Source of the DNA: CAYSPG01 sp964432885 | GTDB lineage: Bacteria; Bacteroidota; Bacteroidia; AKYH767-A; OLB10 | Direction: 5' to 3' | NCBI GenBank assembly: GCA_964432885.1 | Contig: CAYSPG010000002.1 | Coordinates: forward strand, 301,318-365,317 | Length of the DNA stretch: 64,000 nt | Shown here: piece by piece, positions 51,619-60,661 of the stretch | Position numbering within the stretch: position 1 is the stretch's first letter | Layout: each line of letters opens with the position of its first letter | Made by a program: the position numbers and the translations under genes | The notes under the pieces: generated by a model | What the model was told of the DNA's origin: nothing | Seen by the model: the letters and a program-made list of their open reading frames with translations, nothing else | Database searches by the model: none

Positions 51619-52116
51619 TTATTTAGCCGCAAACACCCGCTCCATCATGTGCACATCTAAGTATTTTCCAAACTTAAAACCCACCTGGTGCATTACCCCC
51701 ACATGCGTAAACCCAAACTGGGTGTGTATGTGTATGCTGGCTTCATTACCCTGCGATATGCGCGCAAGCAAATAATGCAACCCTGCTTTTTCACCCTCGT
51801 GCACCAATATTTCCAGCAGGCGCTTGCCTACTCCTTTGCCACGGTGGTCCTTATGCACATATACCGATACCTCGGCAGTGCCATCGTAGGCACAGCGGTC
51901 GCTCCAGCGCGTTAAGGATGCCCAGCCTATCACTTCATTATTTATCTCACCAGCCAGCACAGGGTGCTTTGCGTCATGACTGTTAAACCACGCAAGCCTG
52001 TCATCATACGTTTTGGTTTCGGTATCAAAGGTTGCCGATGTGGTAAGTATGGCATCGTTATAAATGTGCATAATGGCCTCTACATCATTGGCCGTGGCGG
52101 GACGAATGTTGAGCAT
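51619..52116 (-). CDS. GNAT N-acetyltransferase (phosphinothricin acetyltransferase-like)
   Basis: A 165-aa GNAT protein. MLNIRPATANDVEAIMHIYNDAI is the classical start; AEVSVYVHKDHRGKGVGKRLLE is the acetyl-CoA-binding motif A, and ARISQGNEASIHIHTQFGFTHVG with GVMHQVGFKFGKYLDVHMMER closes the fold. These features match the Pat/MddA group, which acetylates phosphinothricin or methionine analogues. The real substrate is uncertain. It converges on the 116-aa cassette gene, 4 bp away. Confidence 0.92.
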   Translation of the reverse strand: MLNIRPATANDVEAIMHIYNDAILTTSATFDTETKTYDDRLAWFNSHDAKHPVLAGEINNEVIGWASLTRWSDRCAYDGTAEVSVYVHKDHRGKGVGKRLLEILVHEGEKAGLHYLLARISQGNEASIHIHTQFGFTHVGVMHQVGFKFGKYLDVHMMERVFAAK

Positions 52117-52218
52117 GTTGTTTTTTTTACAAAAATAACCGCTATCAACATCTGCAGCACCGGTAATTAAAAATTAATATGCGTTAATAAAATGTGCATA
52201 ATCCAAAATCATCAGGCG

Positions 52219-52247
52219 TTGGGCTATTCAATTTACATATACATTTG
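52219..52247 (+). promoter_or_regulatory. Predicted promoter of the TonB-dependent receptor gene
   Basis: TTG at 52219-52221, 18-nt spacer, TACATTTG at 52240-52247 (exact TAnnTTTG). The start codon is at 52276. Confidence 0.6.
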
Positions 52248-52275
52248 TATAAGCAACTTTTAATCACTGCTTGCA

Positions 52276-54636
52276 ATGCGGTTAATAAAAAAATATTTTT
52301 TTCTGATGCTGATGCTATGCAGCGTTAATGGGTTTGCACAATCGGTTTTACAATCTCTGACAGGCACCGTTTACAATGCCAACAGCGGCACTGCAATTGC
52401 AGGCGCACAGGTTACAATGCCTGTAGCAAACTTGGTTTTGCAAACAACAACTGCCGACAATGGCACCTTTACTTTTGCCGAAGTTCCGGTGGGTCGCTAT
52501 AGTTTAACTGTTGCCCATCCCGGCTTCGAAAGCTATGCCAACCGCGAGCTAAAAATAAATTCGGGAAACCAGGCATCGCTCGAAATTTATTTAACTCCCA
52601 TTGCCACAAAATTGCCACAGGTAGAAATTGCCTCCAGCAGGTATATGTATGACCAGGCCGGCACACACACCATTACGGTAGAGCAAACGCAGCGCTTTGC
52701 AAGCGTTAATGAAGATGTGGCGCGCATGGCGCAATCTTTTGCAGGTGTTACATTTACCAATGATGGCGCAAATCATATTTCGGTAAACGGCCATTCGCCC
52801 AACGCCCTGCAGTGGAAACTTGAAGGCATTGAAATACTTAACCCCAATCACCTTAACAACGGGGGCACCATTACCGACCGGCCGTCACAGGCCGGTGGCG
52901 GCATTTTGATGATGAGCGCACAGGTGCTGGATAACACCCGGTTTAATACAGCACCGTTTACAGCCGAAGCCGGCAATTCACTGTCGGGCATCTTTGATTT
53001 GCAGTTTCGTAAAGGCAATACCCAAAAACACAGCGCCAACCTGCAGGCCGGTCTAATCGGGCTTGATGCTTCGGCTGAAGGCCCTCTAAAATTTTCAAAA
53101 GGCAGCAGCTACCTTTTTAATTACCGCTACTCTACCATTGGTATTTTAAGCGGCATGGGCGTTGATTTTGGAGGAGAAAAAATTGCCTTCCAGGATTTTT
53201 CGTTTAACCTTAACTTTCCGATGGGCAGGGCCGGGCAGTTAAACATATTTGGTGTTGCCGGTAACAGCAAAGACGATTACAAAGGCAATACCGACTCAAC
53301 CCAGTGGGAAACCGAAAAAGAAAAACTTGAAATTAAATACAAATCGTCAGCAGCTACCGTTGGCGCAGCGCACAAAGTTACCTTGCATAAAAACGTATGG
53401 TGGAAAAATACCCTTGCATTTTCGGCACAGCAAACGCAGCGGCAGGCCATGCCGCTTGATAACTTTACCGCTACCCTTCCCTATGCCGACCTGTACTCAA
53501 CCAACGAAAACTATTCGTTTCGCACACACTTAACCTGGATGCCCGGCATAAAAACTACCGTTGCCTTGGGCGGAACAATTAAATATGCACATGATAATTA
53601 CTTTAACCCCGATTTTATTTTGGTAAGCGACATACAAAAGTCGCTTAGCGAAGGCACCTCATACCTCATTCAGCCATTTGCAATGCTTACCTATTATCCT
53701 GCTCAAAAGCTTAAACTATCGGTTGGCGTGCACGACATGTATTATTCATTAAACAATCAAAACTCGCTCGAACCCCGCGCACAGCTTCAGTACCACATAC
53801 ACTCAAAGCACACACTTGCAGCCGCCTATGCCCTGTGCAGCCAAACACAACCTACCGAGCTATACTATGCTACCGATGTTTCACTCTCTGTGCCCAACTA
53901 TTACTTTAACCCCAACCGCAACACCGGGTTTACCAAAGCGCACCAGTATTCGCTTACCTATACGTACCTGTCGGATGTAAACACTGCATGTGCCGAAGTT
54001 TACTATCACAGTTTGTTTGATGTGCCTGTTGACAAGTTTAACCCAAGCGCATACTCCATGCTTAACGAACAGGAAAACTTTAGCACTCTTCAACTGGAAA
54101 ATAAAGGCACCGGCCGCAACTGCGGCATCAATGCAAGTTTTCAAAAGTTTTTTACCGCCAAATATTACGGTCTTATAAGCGGCTCGGTTTATGATGCCGT
54201 GTACACAGGCAGCGATGGCATCGAACACAACACCCGCTTTAACGGCAAGTACGCCTTTTGTGCTTCAGGAGGTTATGAAGTAAAAAAAGAAAAGCAACAT
54301 AAAGTACGCATCATAAGTTATAACCTACGGGCTTTATATAATGGTGGTTACCGCCAGTCGCCTGTTGATGAAGCTGCCTCCGTGCAAACTGGTTACACAG
54401 TATATGATGAACAAAACGCCTTTTCACAGAAAATAAAAGACTACTACCGTTTGGATTTTAGAATTGTGATAAGAAAAAACAAAAGCAAATGCTCGCAACA
54501 GTGGGCGCTTGACATACAAAACATAACCGGTATTGAAAACACACAGTACTATTATTACGACAGTGTAAAGCATGCTGTAACAGCAAAAAAACAACTGGGT
54601 TTAATACCCGTGCTTAGCTGGCGAATTGAACTATGA
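52276..54636 (+). CDS. TonB-dependent receptor-like outer-membrane protein
   Basis: A 786-aa protein with a signal peptide (FLMLMLCSVNGFAQ). A CarboxypepD_reg domain comes first: LTGTVYNANSGTAIAGAQVTM, VPVGRYSLTVAHPGFE (residues about 27-112). A plug-like region follows (SVNEDVARMAQSFAGVTFTND, ISVNGHSPNALQWKLEGIEI, about 135-205). A 22-strand-type barrel fills the rest. The last residues are VLSWRIEL rather than a terminal Phe. It probably imports or exchanges a ligand at the outer membrane. No SusD-like partner is adjacent. Confidence 0.9.
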   Translation: MRLIKKYFFLMLMLCSVNGFAQSVLQSLTGTVYNANSGTAIAGAQVTMPVANLVLQTTTADNGTFTFAEVPVGRYSLTVAHPGFESYANRELKINSGNQASLEIYLTPIATKLPQVEIASSRYMYDQAGTHTITVEQTQRFASVNEDVARMAQSFAGVTFTNDGANHISVNGHSPNALQWKLEGIEILNPNHLNNGGTITDRPSQAGGGILMMSAQVLDNTRFNTAPFTAEAGNSLSGIFDLQFRKGNTQKHSANLQAGLIGLDASAEGPLKFSKGSSYLFNYRYSTIGILSGMGVDFGGEKIAFQDFSFNLNFPMGRAGQLNIFGVAGNSKDDYKGNTDSTQWETEKEKLEIKYKSSAATVGAAHKVTLHKNVWWKNTLAFSAQQTQRQAMPLDNFTATLPYADLYSTNENYSFRTHLTWMPGIKTTVALGGTIKYAHDNYFNPDFILVSDIQKSLSEGTSYLIQPFAMLTYYPAQKLKLSVGVHDMYYSLNNQNSLEPRAQLQYHIHSKHTLAAAYALCSQTQPTELYYATDVSLSVPNYYFNPNRNTGFTKAHQYSLTYTYLSDVNTACAEVYYHSLFDVPVDKFNPSAYSMLNEQENFSTLQLENKGTGRNCGINASFQKFFTAKYYGLISGSVYDAVYTGSDGIEHNTRFNGKYAFCASGGYEVKKEKQHKVRIISYNLRALYNGGYRQSPVDEAASVQTGYTVYDEQNAFSQKIKDYYRLDFRIVIRKNKSKCSQQWALDIQNITGIENTQYYYYDSVKHAVTAKKQLGLIPVLSWRIEL

Positions 54637-54656
54637 CTAACATAAAATAATTTATC

Positions 54657-55016
54657 ATGCGCATAATAAACTGGATTTTAGCTTTGCTATGGCTGTCATT
54701 TGTAATCGTTCAGTACAACGACCCCGACCCACTTGGCTGGATGCTGTTGTATGGTTTGGTAGTAATTGTGTGTGCCATGGCCGCGCTAAAAAAATATTAC
54801 AAACCATTAATTATAGGTGGCATTGCAGTATCCGTTATTTGGGCTGCCACATTGCTGCCTGCCGTTATTGATTATTTTTCAAATCACGCAAGCAATGAAA
54901 TACTTGAACACATGCAGCCGGGAAAAATATTTATTGAAGAAGCCCGCGAATGTTTTGGATTAATCCTGTCGGCACTTGTTCTTACATGGAAATATCTTGA
55001 AGCCCGAAAGTCATAA
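54657..55016 (+). CDS. TMEM220-like small membrane protein
   Basis: A 119-aa protein with four membrane helices. LSFVIVQYNDPDPLGWMLLYGLV is the family hallmark (QYNDPDP), and the C-terminal FIEEARECFGLILSALVLTW matches the conserved EExRE...GL segment of transmembrane protein 220. The role of the family is unknown. It lies 20 bp downstream of the TonB-dependent receptor gene on the same strand. Confidence 0.85.
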   Translation: MRIINWILALLWLSFVIVQYNDPDPLGWMLLYGLVVIVCAMAALKKYYKPLIIGGIAVSVIWAATLLPAVIDYFSNHASNEILEHMQPGKIFIEEARECFGLILSALVLTWKYLEARKS

Positions 55017-55081
55017 AAATATTTTTAAGCCATGCGCATTCTTTTCATGACGGCAACAGGCTTACCTGAGGGCAAGTAAAA

Positions 55082-55609
55082 TTACAAATAGCGCTCTTTA
55101 ATTACGTTAAAATGATGGCGCTGATGCCCCACAATCATATACAAAAGCGCACGCACCGATATGGATGTTTCGTTGGCGGTACCATATTTATCAAAATCTT
55201 CTTCTTCAAGCGATGTAAACAAGGCAATGGTTGCCTCGCGCACCAGCAAAAGTTCAACTCCAATAGAATTTAAGTTACGCTTATAAAAATTCGAACTCTT
55301 TACATAATCATTTTCTTCAAATCCGGCCAAAGGTGTTTTGTCATTGCGCGCAATACGCAGTGCACGATAAGATAATATCCTTTCGGTGTCACACAAATGT
55401 CCAATCACTTCCTTCAACATCCACTTGCCGTCATCATATCTGAACTCTTCCTTATCCTTGGGTATAAGCTTTAAAAAACCTTCAATTTCGGCAGTTGCGT
55501 TTGACAATGCATCAAGCAAATCCTCTTCAGGTATATATTTTGAATACGAACGATAATAGCTGGTAAGCGTTTCGGCAGCCGGTGGTGCAATAAGCATTTG
55601 ATAGTTCAT
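55082..55609 (-). CDS. DinB-superfamily protein
   Basis: A 175-aa four-helix-bundle protein of the DinB/YfiT group. FRYDDGKWMLKEVIGHLCDTERIL carries the first metal-binding His, and LLYMIVGHQRHHFNVIKERYL closes with the HxxHH-type site. Such proteins often bind a divalent metal and may act as thiol-dependent transferases or hydrolases. Function is not assignable more closely. It converges with the TMEM220-like gene. Confidence 0.88.
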   Translation of the reverse strand: MNYQMLIAPPAAETLTSYYRSYSKYIPEEDLLDALSNATAEIEGFLKLIPKDKEEFRYDDGKWMLKEVIGHLCDTERILSYRALRIARNDKTPLAGFEENDYVKSSNFYKRNLNSIGVELLLVREATIALFTSLEEEDFDKYGTANETSISVRALLYMIVGHQRHHFNVIKERYL

Positions 55610-55830
55610 AGCGTATTGTTTTATTTTGGGAGTAAATATATAAACGAAATTAAAATTGCAAGTGGCTGTAAAAAAATGTAATCAACAGGTTAACCATCCA
55701 CAAAACCGGGCACAGTTACAACATAGTTATACCGTAAAATGAATATACACATACTGCATTACATAAAATCCATTTATATAAAAACTAAGTTTGCATCCAA
55801 TGGTTTATTCAAAAAAATAATTTACCCAAA

Positions 55831-56991
55831 ATGAACCGGTTTGACTATGTCATCAGTGGTGCAGGCTGCGCAGGCCTAAGCCTTATATGCCGTATGATAT
55901 TATCGGGCAGATTTGATGATTGCACTATTTTACTTATTGACAAAGACGAAAAAAACAACAACGACCGAACCTGGTGTTTTTGGGAAAAAGACAACGGATT
56001 TTTTCAGCACCTTGTGCATAATCAATGGAACAATATTAGTATTATCAATAACCAAACGCATCTAACTATACCCATAGCCCCTTATTGTTATAAAATGATT
56101 CGCAGTAAAAATTTGTATAGCTATGCACATTCCATTATTGCATCCGCTAAAAACGTTACCGTAGTAAATGCAACGGTCGAAAAAATTGGTTCAGATAAAA
56201 ACGGGGCTTTTGTTTTATCCGGCAGCCATAAGTATTATGGCAATAAGGTTTTTAACTCCATCCCTTTTTCTTTACAACCCCAGCACGGCAAGCACCATTT
56301 GCTACAGCACTTCAAAGGATATTTTATTACCGCATCAAAACCTGTTTTTAATCCCAACACAGCCACGCTGATGGATTTTAGAGTTAAGCAATTTAATGAC
56401 ACACGCTTTGTTTATACAATGCCATTCGATAATCAATCTGCACTTATTGAATACACCGTTTTTTCTCAGCAAGTATTAAATAACAAAGTGTATGATGAAG
56501 AGTTAAAAAGTTATATATCTGATAAGCTACATGTAAATGACTACACCATCACCGAAACCGAATACGGTATTATTCCAATGACCAATTCGCGCTTTACTTT
56601 TAACCCCGCACAAAATGCTTACAATATAGGCACGGCCGGAGGGCAAACCAAAGCATCTACAGGATATACCTTTCAGTTTATACAAAAGCAAACACAACAA
56701 ATAGTACATGATTTAATTTCCGGTAAGGCTCCCTCCTCGTTGCAAAGCAGCAGGTTTAACTTTTATGACAGCGTTCTATTAAATATTTTATCAAAAAATA
56801 AACTAGAAGGCAATAAAATATTTACAACCATGTTTCAAAACAATAACCCGTACAGGGTGCTTAGGTTTTTAGATAACGAAAGTTCATTTATTGATGATCT
56901 GCATATTTTTAAATCATTACCTATTAAGATTTTTGCCAAAGCTGCACTTCAGGAATTAGCAACCACCTCCTTATTAAAAATTAACAGCTGA
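55831..56991 (+). CDS. Lycopene cyclase-family flavoprotein (CrtY-like)
   Basis: A 386-aa flavoprotein. The N-terminal FAD loop is DYVISGAGCAGLSLICRM (GAGCAG), followed by ILLIDKDEKNNNDRTWCFWE, the DRTWCFWE motif typical of lycopene cyclases. IPMTNSRFTFNPAQNAYNIGTAGGQTKASTGYTF is the conserved second flavin segment. Lycopene beta-cyclases close the ionone rings of carotenoids. No other crt gene is in this window. A candidate -7 box (TAAGTTTG) is at 55786-55793, without a clear -33. Confidence 0.88.
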   Translation: MNRFDYVISGAGCAGLSLICRMILSGRFDDCTILLIDKDEKNNNDRTWCFWEKDNGFFQHLVHNQWNNISIINNQTHLTIPIAPYCYKMIRSKNLYSYAHSIIASAKNVTVVNATVEKIGSDKNGAFVLSGSHKYYGNKVFNSIPFSLQPQHGKHHLLQHFKGYFITASKPVFNPNTATLMDFRVKQFNDTRFVYTMPFDNQSALIEYTVFSQQVLNNKVYDEELKSYISDKLHVNDYTITETEYGIIPMTNSRFTFNPAQNAYNIGTAGGQTKASTGYTFQFIQKQTQQIVHDLISGKAPSSLQSSRFNFYDSVLLNILSKNKLEGNKIFTTMFQNNNPYRVLRFLDNESSFIDDLHIFKSLPIKIFAKAALQELATTSLLKINS

Positions 56992-57260
56992 ATGAAATAG
57001 TTATTGGTACGAAATTTTGAGACCTTTCAACTGCACTAAGACTTGTGCACCTTGGTTACACTGTTGAAATAAATGAGCAATTCCATAGCCCGATTGTTAT
57101 TAAAATCAACATGCCGATTTAGGCTAAACATTCTTTAGCAGGCTACGAGCTCTTTTTTCGCTATCCCATTATTCAACAAATTGTTTTTGAAAACTGTTTG
57201 CTTATGCGGCTTTTTGCGTTGAAATAAAATCTTATTTTGTAATTCAACAAAATCATACCG

Positions 57261-58490
57261 ATGGTATCTACCCTTCAACTCTTCGAAAATTATTTGCCCA
57301 ATGCGCAAAACTGGGCTTTCCGTTCATTGGTAAACTTACCTGATACGGAAGTAAACGTGGCTGCTTACAAATATTACAACCATAACCAATTTGTAACCGA
57401 AAAAATTAACCTGGTAAAAATGCCAGATTATGTTTCAGAAAATTTGCTTGAGGGAAAATGGAAAAACGCGAATATATTCAGACGCATATTCAAAAGGATA
57501 AATAATGTGCGCCACAACAAAAATTATTTTAATTACCTGGCCCAGCAATGCACCGAAAAAAAAATTGATTTAATTCACTGCCACTTTGCCAACATGGGCT
57601 GGCATTATCTCGAACTTAAAAAACTTACCGGCCTTCCGTTTGTAGTTTCGTTTTATGGTTTTGATTATGAAAGTTTGCCCCACATGTTTCCGGTTTGGAA
57701 AAAAAGATATCAGGAATTATTTACAACAGCCGACCAATTTATTTGTGAGGGAGAGTTTGGTGGTACTATTTTAGAAAAGCAAGGCTGCCCCAAAGAAAAA
57801 ATTGAAATCGTGCCATTGGGTGTTCAAACAGATAAAATACCATTTAAGCAACGCAATAAAAAACAAAACGAATTGCACTTATTGCAACTTGCAAACTATG
57901 CTGAAAAAAAAGGACACATTTATGCTCTTAAAGCATTTATTGAAGCTGAAAAAAACTGTCCGGATATGACTTTAACCTTTGTTGGCCGTGATTTAAATAT
58001 TGACCACAACCAGCTTGTACAACTTGTAAAATCAAATGGCCTAGAGAGCAAAGTAAAATTTCTTGGCTTTATTGATTATTCTACTCTTTATGATTTCATG
58101 AGCAACTACCATGTATTTATTCATCCAAGTTGTTATGCCTCCAACCGCGATTGTGAAGGCGGTGCTCCCATTGTAATTTTAGATGCCGAATGCACAGGAA
58201 TGCCCGTAATTTCAACTACACACTGTGATATACCGGGCGAGGTAATTCATAATGTAACCGGGCTGTTAAGCCCCGAAAAAGATGTTGTATCCATTTCAAA
58301 ATCCATCGAAACTTTTTATGCAATGAACAACAATACATATCAGCAGTTTGCAATAGCCGCCAGAAAACATGTAATTGATAAGTTCAACATACATGTTTGC
58401 GCAAACCAATTGCAAAAAGTTTATGATAAAATTAAATCTGCAGCCAATGTTTTGGTTAATGTGATGGCTCCTGCTTTGGTTTTGGCCTGA
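57261..58490 (+). CDS. Glycosyltransferase family 4 protein
   Basis: A 409-aa GT-B fold protein. The N-terminal domain includes LIHCHFANMGWHYLELKKL and VVSFYGFDYESLP. The C-terminal donor domain starts around EIVPLGVQTDKIPF and has VKFLGFIDYSTLYDFMSNYHVFIHPSC and DCEGGAPIVILDAECTGMPVIST (the GT4 EGxP-type nucleotide-sugar site). It adds a hexose to a lipid or surface glycan. The closest type is WcaL/AmsK-like. The next gene (APH-like kinase) is 22 bp downstream. Confidence 0.9.
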   Translation: MVSTLQLFENYLPNAQNWAFRSLVNLPDTEVNVAAYKYYNHNQFVTEKINLVKMPDYVSENLLEGKWKNANIFRRIFKRINNVRHNKNYFNYLAQQCTEKKIDLIHCHFANMGWHYLELKKLTGLPFVVSFYGFDYESLPHMFPVWKKRYQELFTTADQFICEGEFGGTILEKQGCPKEKIEIVPLGVQTDKIPFKQRNKKQNELHLLQLANYAEKKGHIYALKAFIEAEKNCPDMTLTFVGRDLNIDHNQLVQLVKSNGLESKVKFLGFIDYSTLYDFMSNYHVFIHPSCYASNRDCEGGAPIVILDAECTGMPVISTTHCDIPGEVIHNVTGLLSPEKDVVSISKSIETFYAMNNNTYQQFAIAARKHVIDKFNIHVCANQLQKVYDKIKSAANVLVNVMAPALVLA

Positions 58491-58512
58491 AATTTTTGGG
58501 TAAAAACCGGGC

Positions 58513-59505
58513 ATGGATAAAATTGTTGCAAAATATTTTTCACAAGAAGTTGCTCAAAAAGCGGCTGCACTTTACGAAACCGATTTTTCGAAACTAAAAT
58601 TGCTACGCGATAACGTAAGTATTATTTATGGCTTTAAGCAAAATGGAAAAGAATATATTTTACGCATCATCCACTCATCCACCGACAGCAAAGAAAAAAT
58701 TTTGTCGGAGGTTGACTGGCTGAATTTTTTAGAAAAGGGTGGTGCTAATATTGCAATGCCTGTTCTTTCGGCCAATGGAAATTTGTTGGAGATAATTCCA
58801 TCAGCCGATACGTACTTTACGGCTGTAAAATTTAATAAAGCCCCTGGTGAAAAGGTTGATCAAAAAAACTGGAAGCCCGAAGTATTTAAAGAAACAGGAA
58901 GAGTAACCGGCAAAATCCATCATTTAACTAAAGAGTATGCACCGGGTAAAAATGTTTTGCGTAAGCAAGATTGCATTGATGTGGATGCCGCACGTGCCGA
59001 AAAATTTTTTGCAGGCAAACATCCTGAAGTGCTTGATAAGCTGCATAAAATTTTAGAGAAGCTAAACAAACTTCCACGTGATAAAGACTCGTATGGGTTG
59101 GTGCATAACGATATTAACCGTGGCAACATGTTTATTGATAAAGGAAGAATTTGTTTATTTGATAGCGCAGACTGTGCTTACACTTGGTTTGTTACCGATA
59201 TTGCGCTTACACTTTTTTATGCCGTGCAATATAAAATGCAGGAACCACAAAATTTAATTCCGCATATTGGTGAGTTTATGAGTAACTATTGGAGCGGTTA
59301 CTTAACCGAAAATAAAATACCTGAAGGGCAACTTGAGTATATTCCTGCGTTGATGACTTTAAAAGCCATTTTTGTTTACAACCACCTGCTTGAAATTTGG
59401 GATGTAAATAATCTTGACCATGTACAAAAAAACTACTACGAAAAAATTTACACCTTTAGCCACGAAGGGTTTGATTTTATAAATGTAAATTTAATTAAGC
59501 CTTAA
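58513..59505 (+). CDS. APH-family phosphotransferase
   Basis: A 330-aa small-molecule kinase of the aminoglycoside phosphotransferase/homoserine kinase II fold. The catalytic loop is YGLVHNDINRGNMFI (HNDxxxxN) and the metal-binding segment ICLFDSADCAYTWFVTDIALTLFYA. The N-terminal nucleotide loop, VSIIYGFKQNGKEYILRI, is present. Substrate is unknown: an aminoglycoside, an amino alcohol or a homoserine-type substrate all fit. It follows the GT4 gene closely, so it could act on the same product. Confidence 0.88.
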   Translation: MDKIVAKYFSQEVAQKAAALYETDFSKLKLLRDNVSIIYGFKQNGKEYILRIIHSSTDSKEKILSEVDWLNFLEKGGANIAMPVLSANGNLLEIIPSADTYFTAVKFNKAPGEKVDQKNWKPEVFKETGRVTGKIHHLTKEYAPGKNVLRKQDCIDVDAARAEKFFAGKHPEVLDKLHKILEKLNKLPRDKDSYGLVHNDINRGNMFIDKGRICLFDSADCAYTWFVTDIALTLFYAVQYKMQEPQNLIPHIGEFMSNYWSGYLTENKIPEGQLEYIPALMTLKAIFVYNHLLEIWDVNNLDHVQKNYYEKIYTFSHEGFDFINVNLIKP

Positions 59506-59507
59506 AA

Positions 59508-60431
59508 TTACTTCCTGAAAATGCTTTTAACAAAATTTTTCAAAGGAACCATTACGTTCATATAAAAGCGGTCTTCTAAGTATTCGTAGTTGGTTCTGAT
59601 GGTTTGCAATAGCGCGCCAACGCCAACTCCTCGATAATATTTATCCTCAAAATATTTTAAAATATCGTTACGTGGAATGAGTTTCATGGATGGTAAAAAC
59701 ACTTTTGGCTTTTTATCGTGCCAGTGAATTATAAAAGGGTAGCCTTCTTTTTTTTCTAAACGCTCAATGGTTACTTCTGCTGTATCTGCATGTTGTCCTT
59801 CGCGCATAAAAAATAATCTGCGTAAGCTTATTTCTTTTTTATCCATTTTTTTCATCAGTAAATAATTGAGCAGCGGCTGTTCACCACCAAACGTAAAAGC
59901 TTCGCGGTATAATTGTATGCGCGGTTCTTTCCATTCAATAAAGCGGCTAAATTCTTCGCGTTTAAGCACACCTGTCCAGCCAATTAGCTGGCCGGTATTA
60001 AATGTAAAGTTGGGAAAATTAAAATCAGGGTCAAGTTTTTTTATTTTTTCAGGATCAAAATAGTATCTAAGTAAATCTTCCTGTGTAAATTTTTCATCGT
60101 GTACTATCCAATCCTCATCATATTTTTCAAGTTCGTCTAAAATGGGGCCTGCCAAAACAATATCTGAGTCAAGCATCAAAAATCTTTTCTTCTCCTCTTC
60201 AAAAAAAACCTCAAACTTGCTAAAACCCCAACCATATAAACGCGCCTTTTGAGGATACACCTGTACATTAAAATGCTTTTCTATTTCTGAAGTATCAAAA
60301 TCACGCATCATCAAGTCTTTTACCAACACAATGGGAATGTGAGGATACCAATGACGGATGCTTGCTACGCAAATGCGAGTCAAACGGAAGTCGCGCCTAT
60401 AGCAGGGAATGTATATTATATCAATTTTCAT
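59508..60431 (-). CDS. Hypothetical GT-A-type glycosyltransferase
   Basis: A 307-aa protein with a glycosyltransferase-like N-terminus (IIYIPCYRRDFRLTRICVASI) and a DxD-type motif in KRFLMLDSDIVLAGPILDEL, as in GT-A enzymes that use nucleotide sugars. FNTGQLIGWTGVL and FTFGGEQPLLNYLL resemble the acceptor region of GT8-like or GT2-like proteins. The C-terminal LIPRNDILKYFEDKYYRG has no known parallel to me. The exact family is not certain. It converges on the APH-like kinase gene, 2 bp apart. Confidence 0.75.
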   Translation of the reverse strand: MKIDIIYIPCYRRDFRLTRICVASIRHWYPHIPIVLVKDLMMRDFDTSEIEKHFNVQVYPQKARLYGWGFSKFEVFFEEEKKRFLMLDSDIVLAGPILDELEKYDEDWIVHDEKFTQEDLLRYYFDPEKIKKLDPDFNFPNFTFNTGQLIGWTGVLKREEFSRFIEWKEPRIQLYREAFTFGGEQPLLNYLLMKKMDKKEISLRRLFFMREGQHADTAEVTIERLEKKEGYPFIIHWHDKKPKVFLPSMKLIPRNDILKYFEDKYYRGVGVGALLQTIRTNYEYLEDRFYMNVMVPLKNFVKSIFRK

Positions 60432-60494
60432 GAGAGTATTTTATACTAAAAAATGAGTAAAATGTTTACCTTTTATAGCACTAAATAAACAAAT

Positions 60495-60523
60495 TTGATG
60501 TTTGGTAAATTTTTCTATTTTTG
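60495..60523 (+). promoter_or_regulatory. Predicted promoter of tRNA-Asp
   Basis: TTG at 60495-60497, 18-nt spacer, TATTTTTG at 60516-60523 (exact TAnnTTTG), about 17 bp before the tRNA. Confidence 0.6.
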
Positions 60524-60540
60524 CCGCCTCATTCTAAAAA

Positions 60541-60614
60541 GGTCTGGTAGTTCAGCTGGTTAGAATACGTGCCTGTCACGCACGGGGTCGCGGGTTCGAG
60601 TCCCGTCCAGACCG
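60541..60614 (+). tRNA. tRNA-Asp (anticodon GTC)
   Basis: The acceptor GGTCTGG pairs with CCAGACC (60607-60613), followed by discriminator G. The anticodon stem CGTGC/GCACG encloses loop CTGTCAC, so the anticodon is GTC. The T arm GCGGG-TTCGAGT-CCCGT is standard. CCA is not encoded. Confidence 0.97.
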
Positions 60615-60617
60615 CAA

Positions 60618-60651
60618 AAAGCTTCTCAATCTATGGGAGGCTTTTTTTAGT
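60618..60651 (+). terminator. Rho-independent terminator after tRNA-Asp
   Basis: Stem AAAAGCTTCTC pairs with GGGAGGCTTTT around a 7-base loop, followed by T's. It stands directly before the stop codon of the converging T9SS gene, so it may serve both genes. Confidence 0.8.
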
Positions 60652-60661
60652 TTAATTCAGT

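Noticed and set aside
57001..57260. Gap before the GT4 gene checked for a truncated upstream gene
   Set aside because: Only short frames with early stops (for example 22 codons from 57072) and no recognisable protein fragment.
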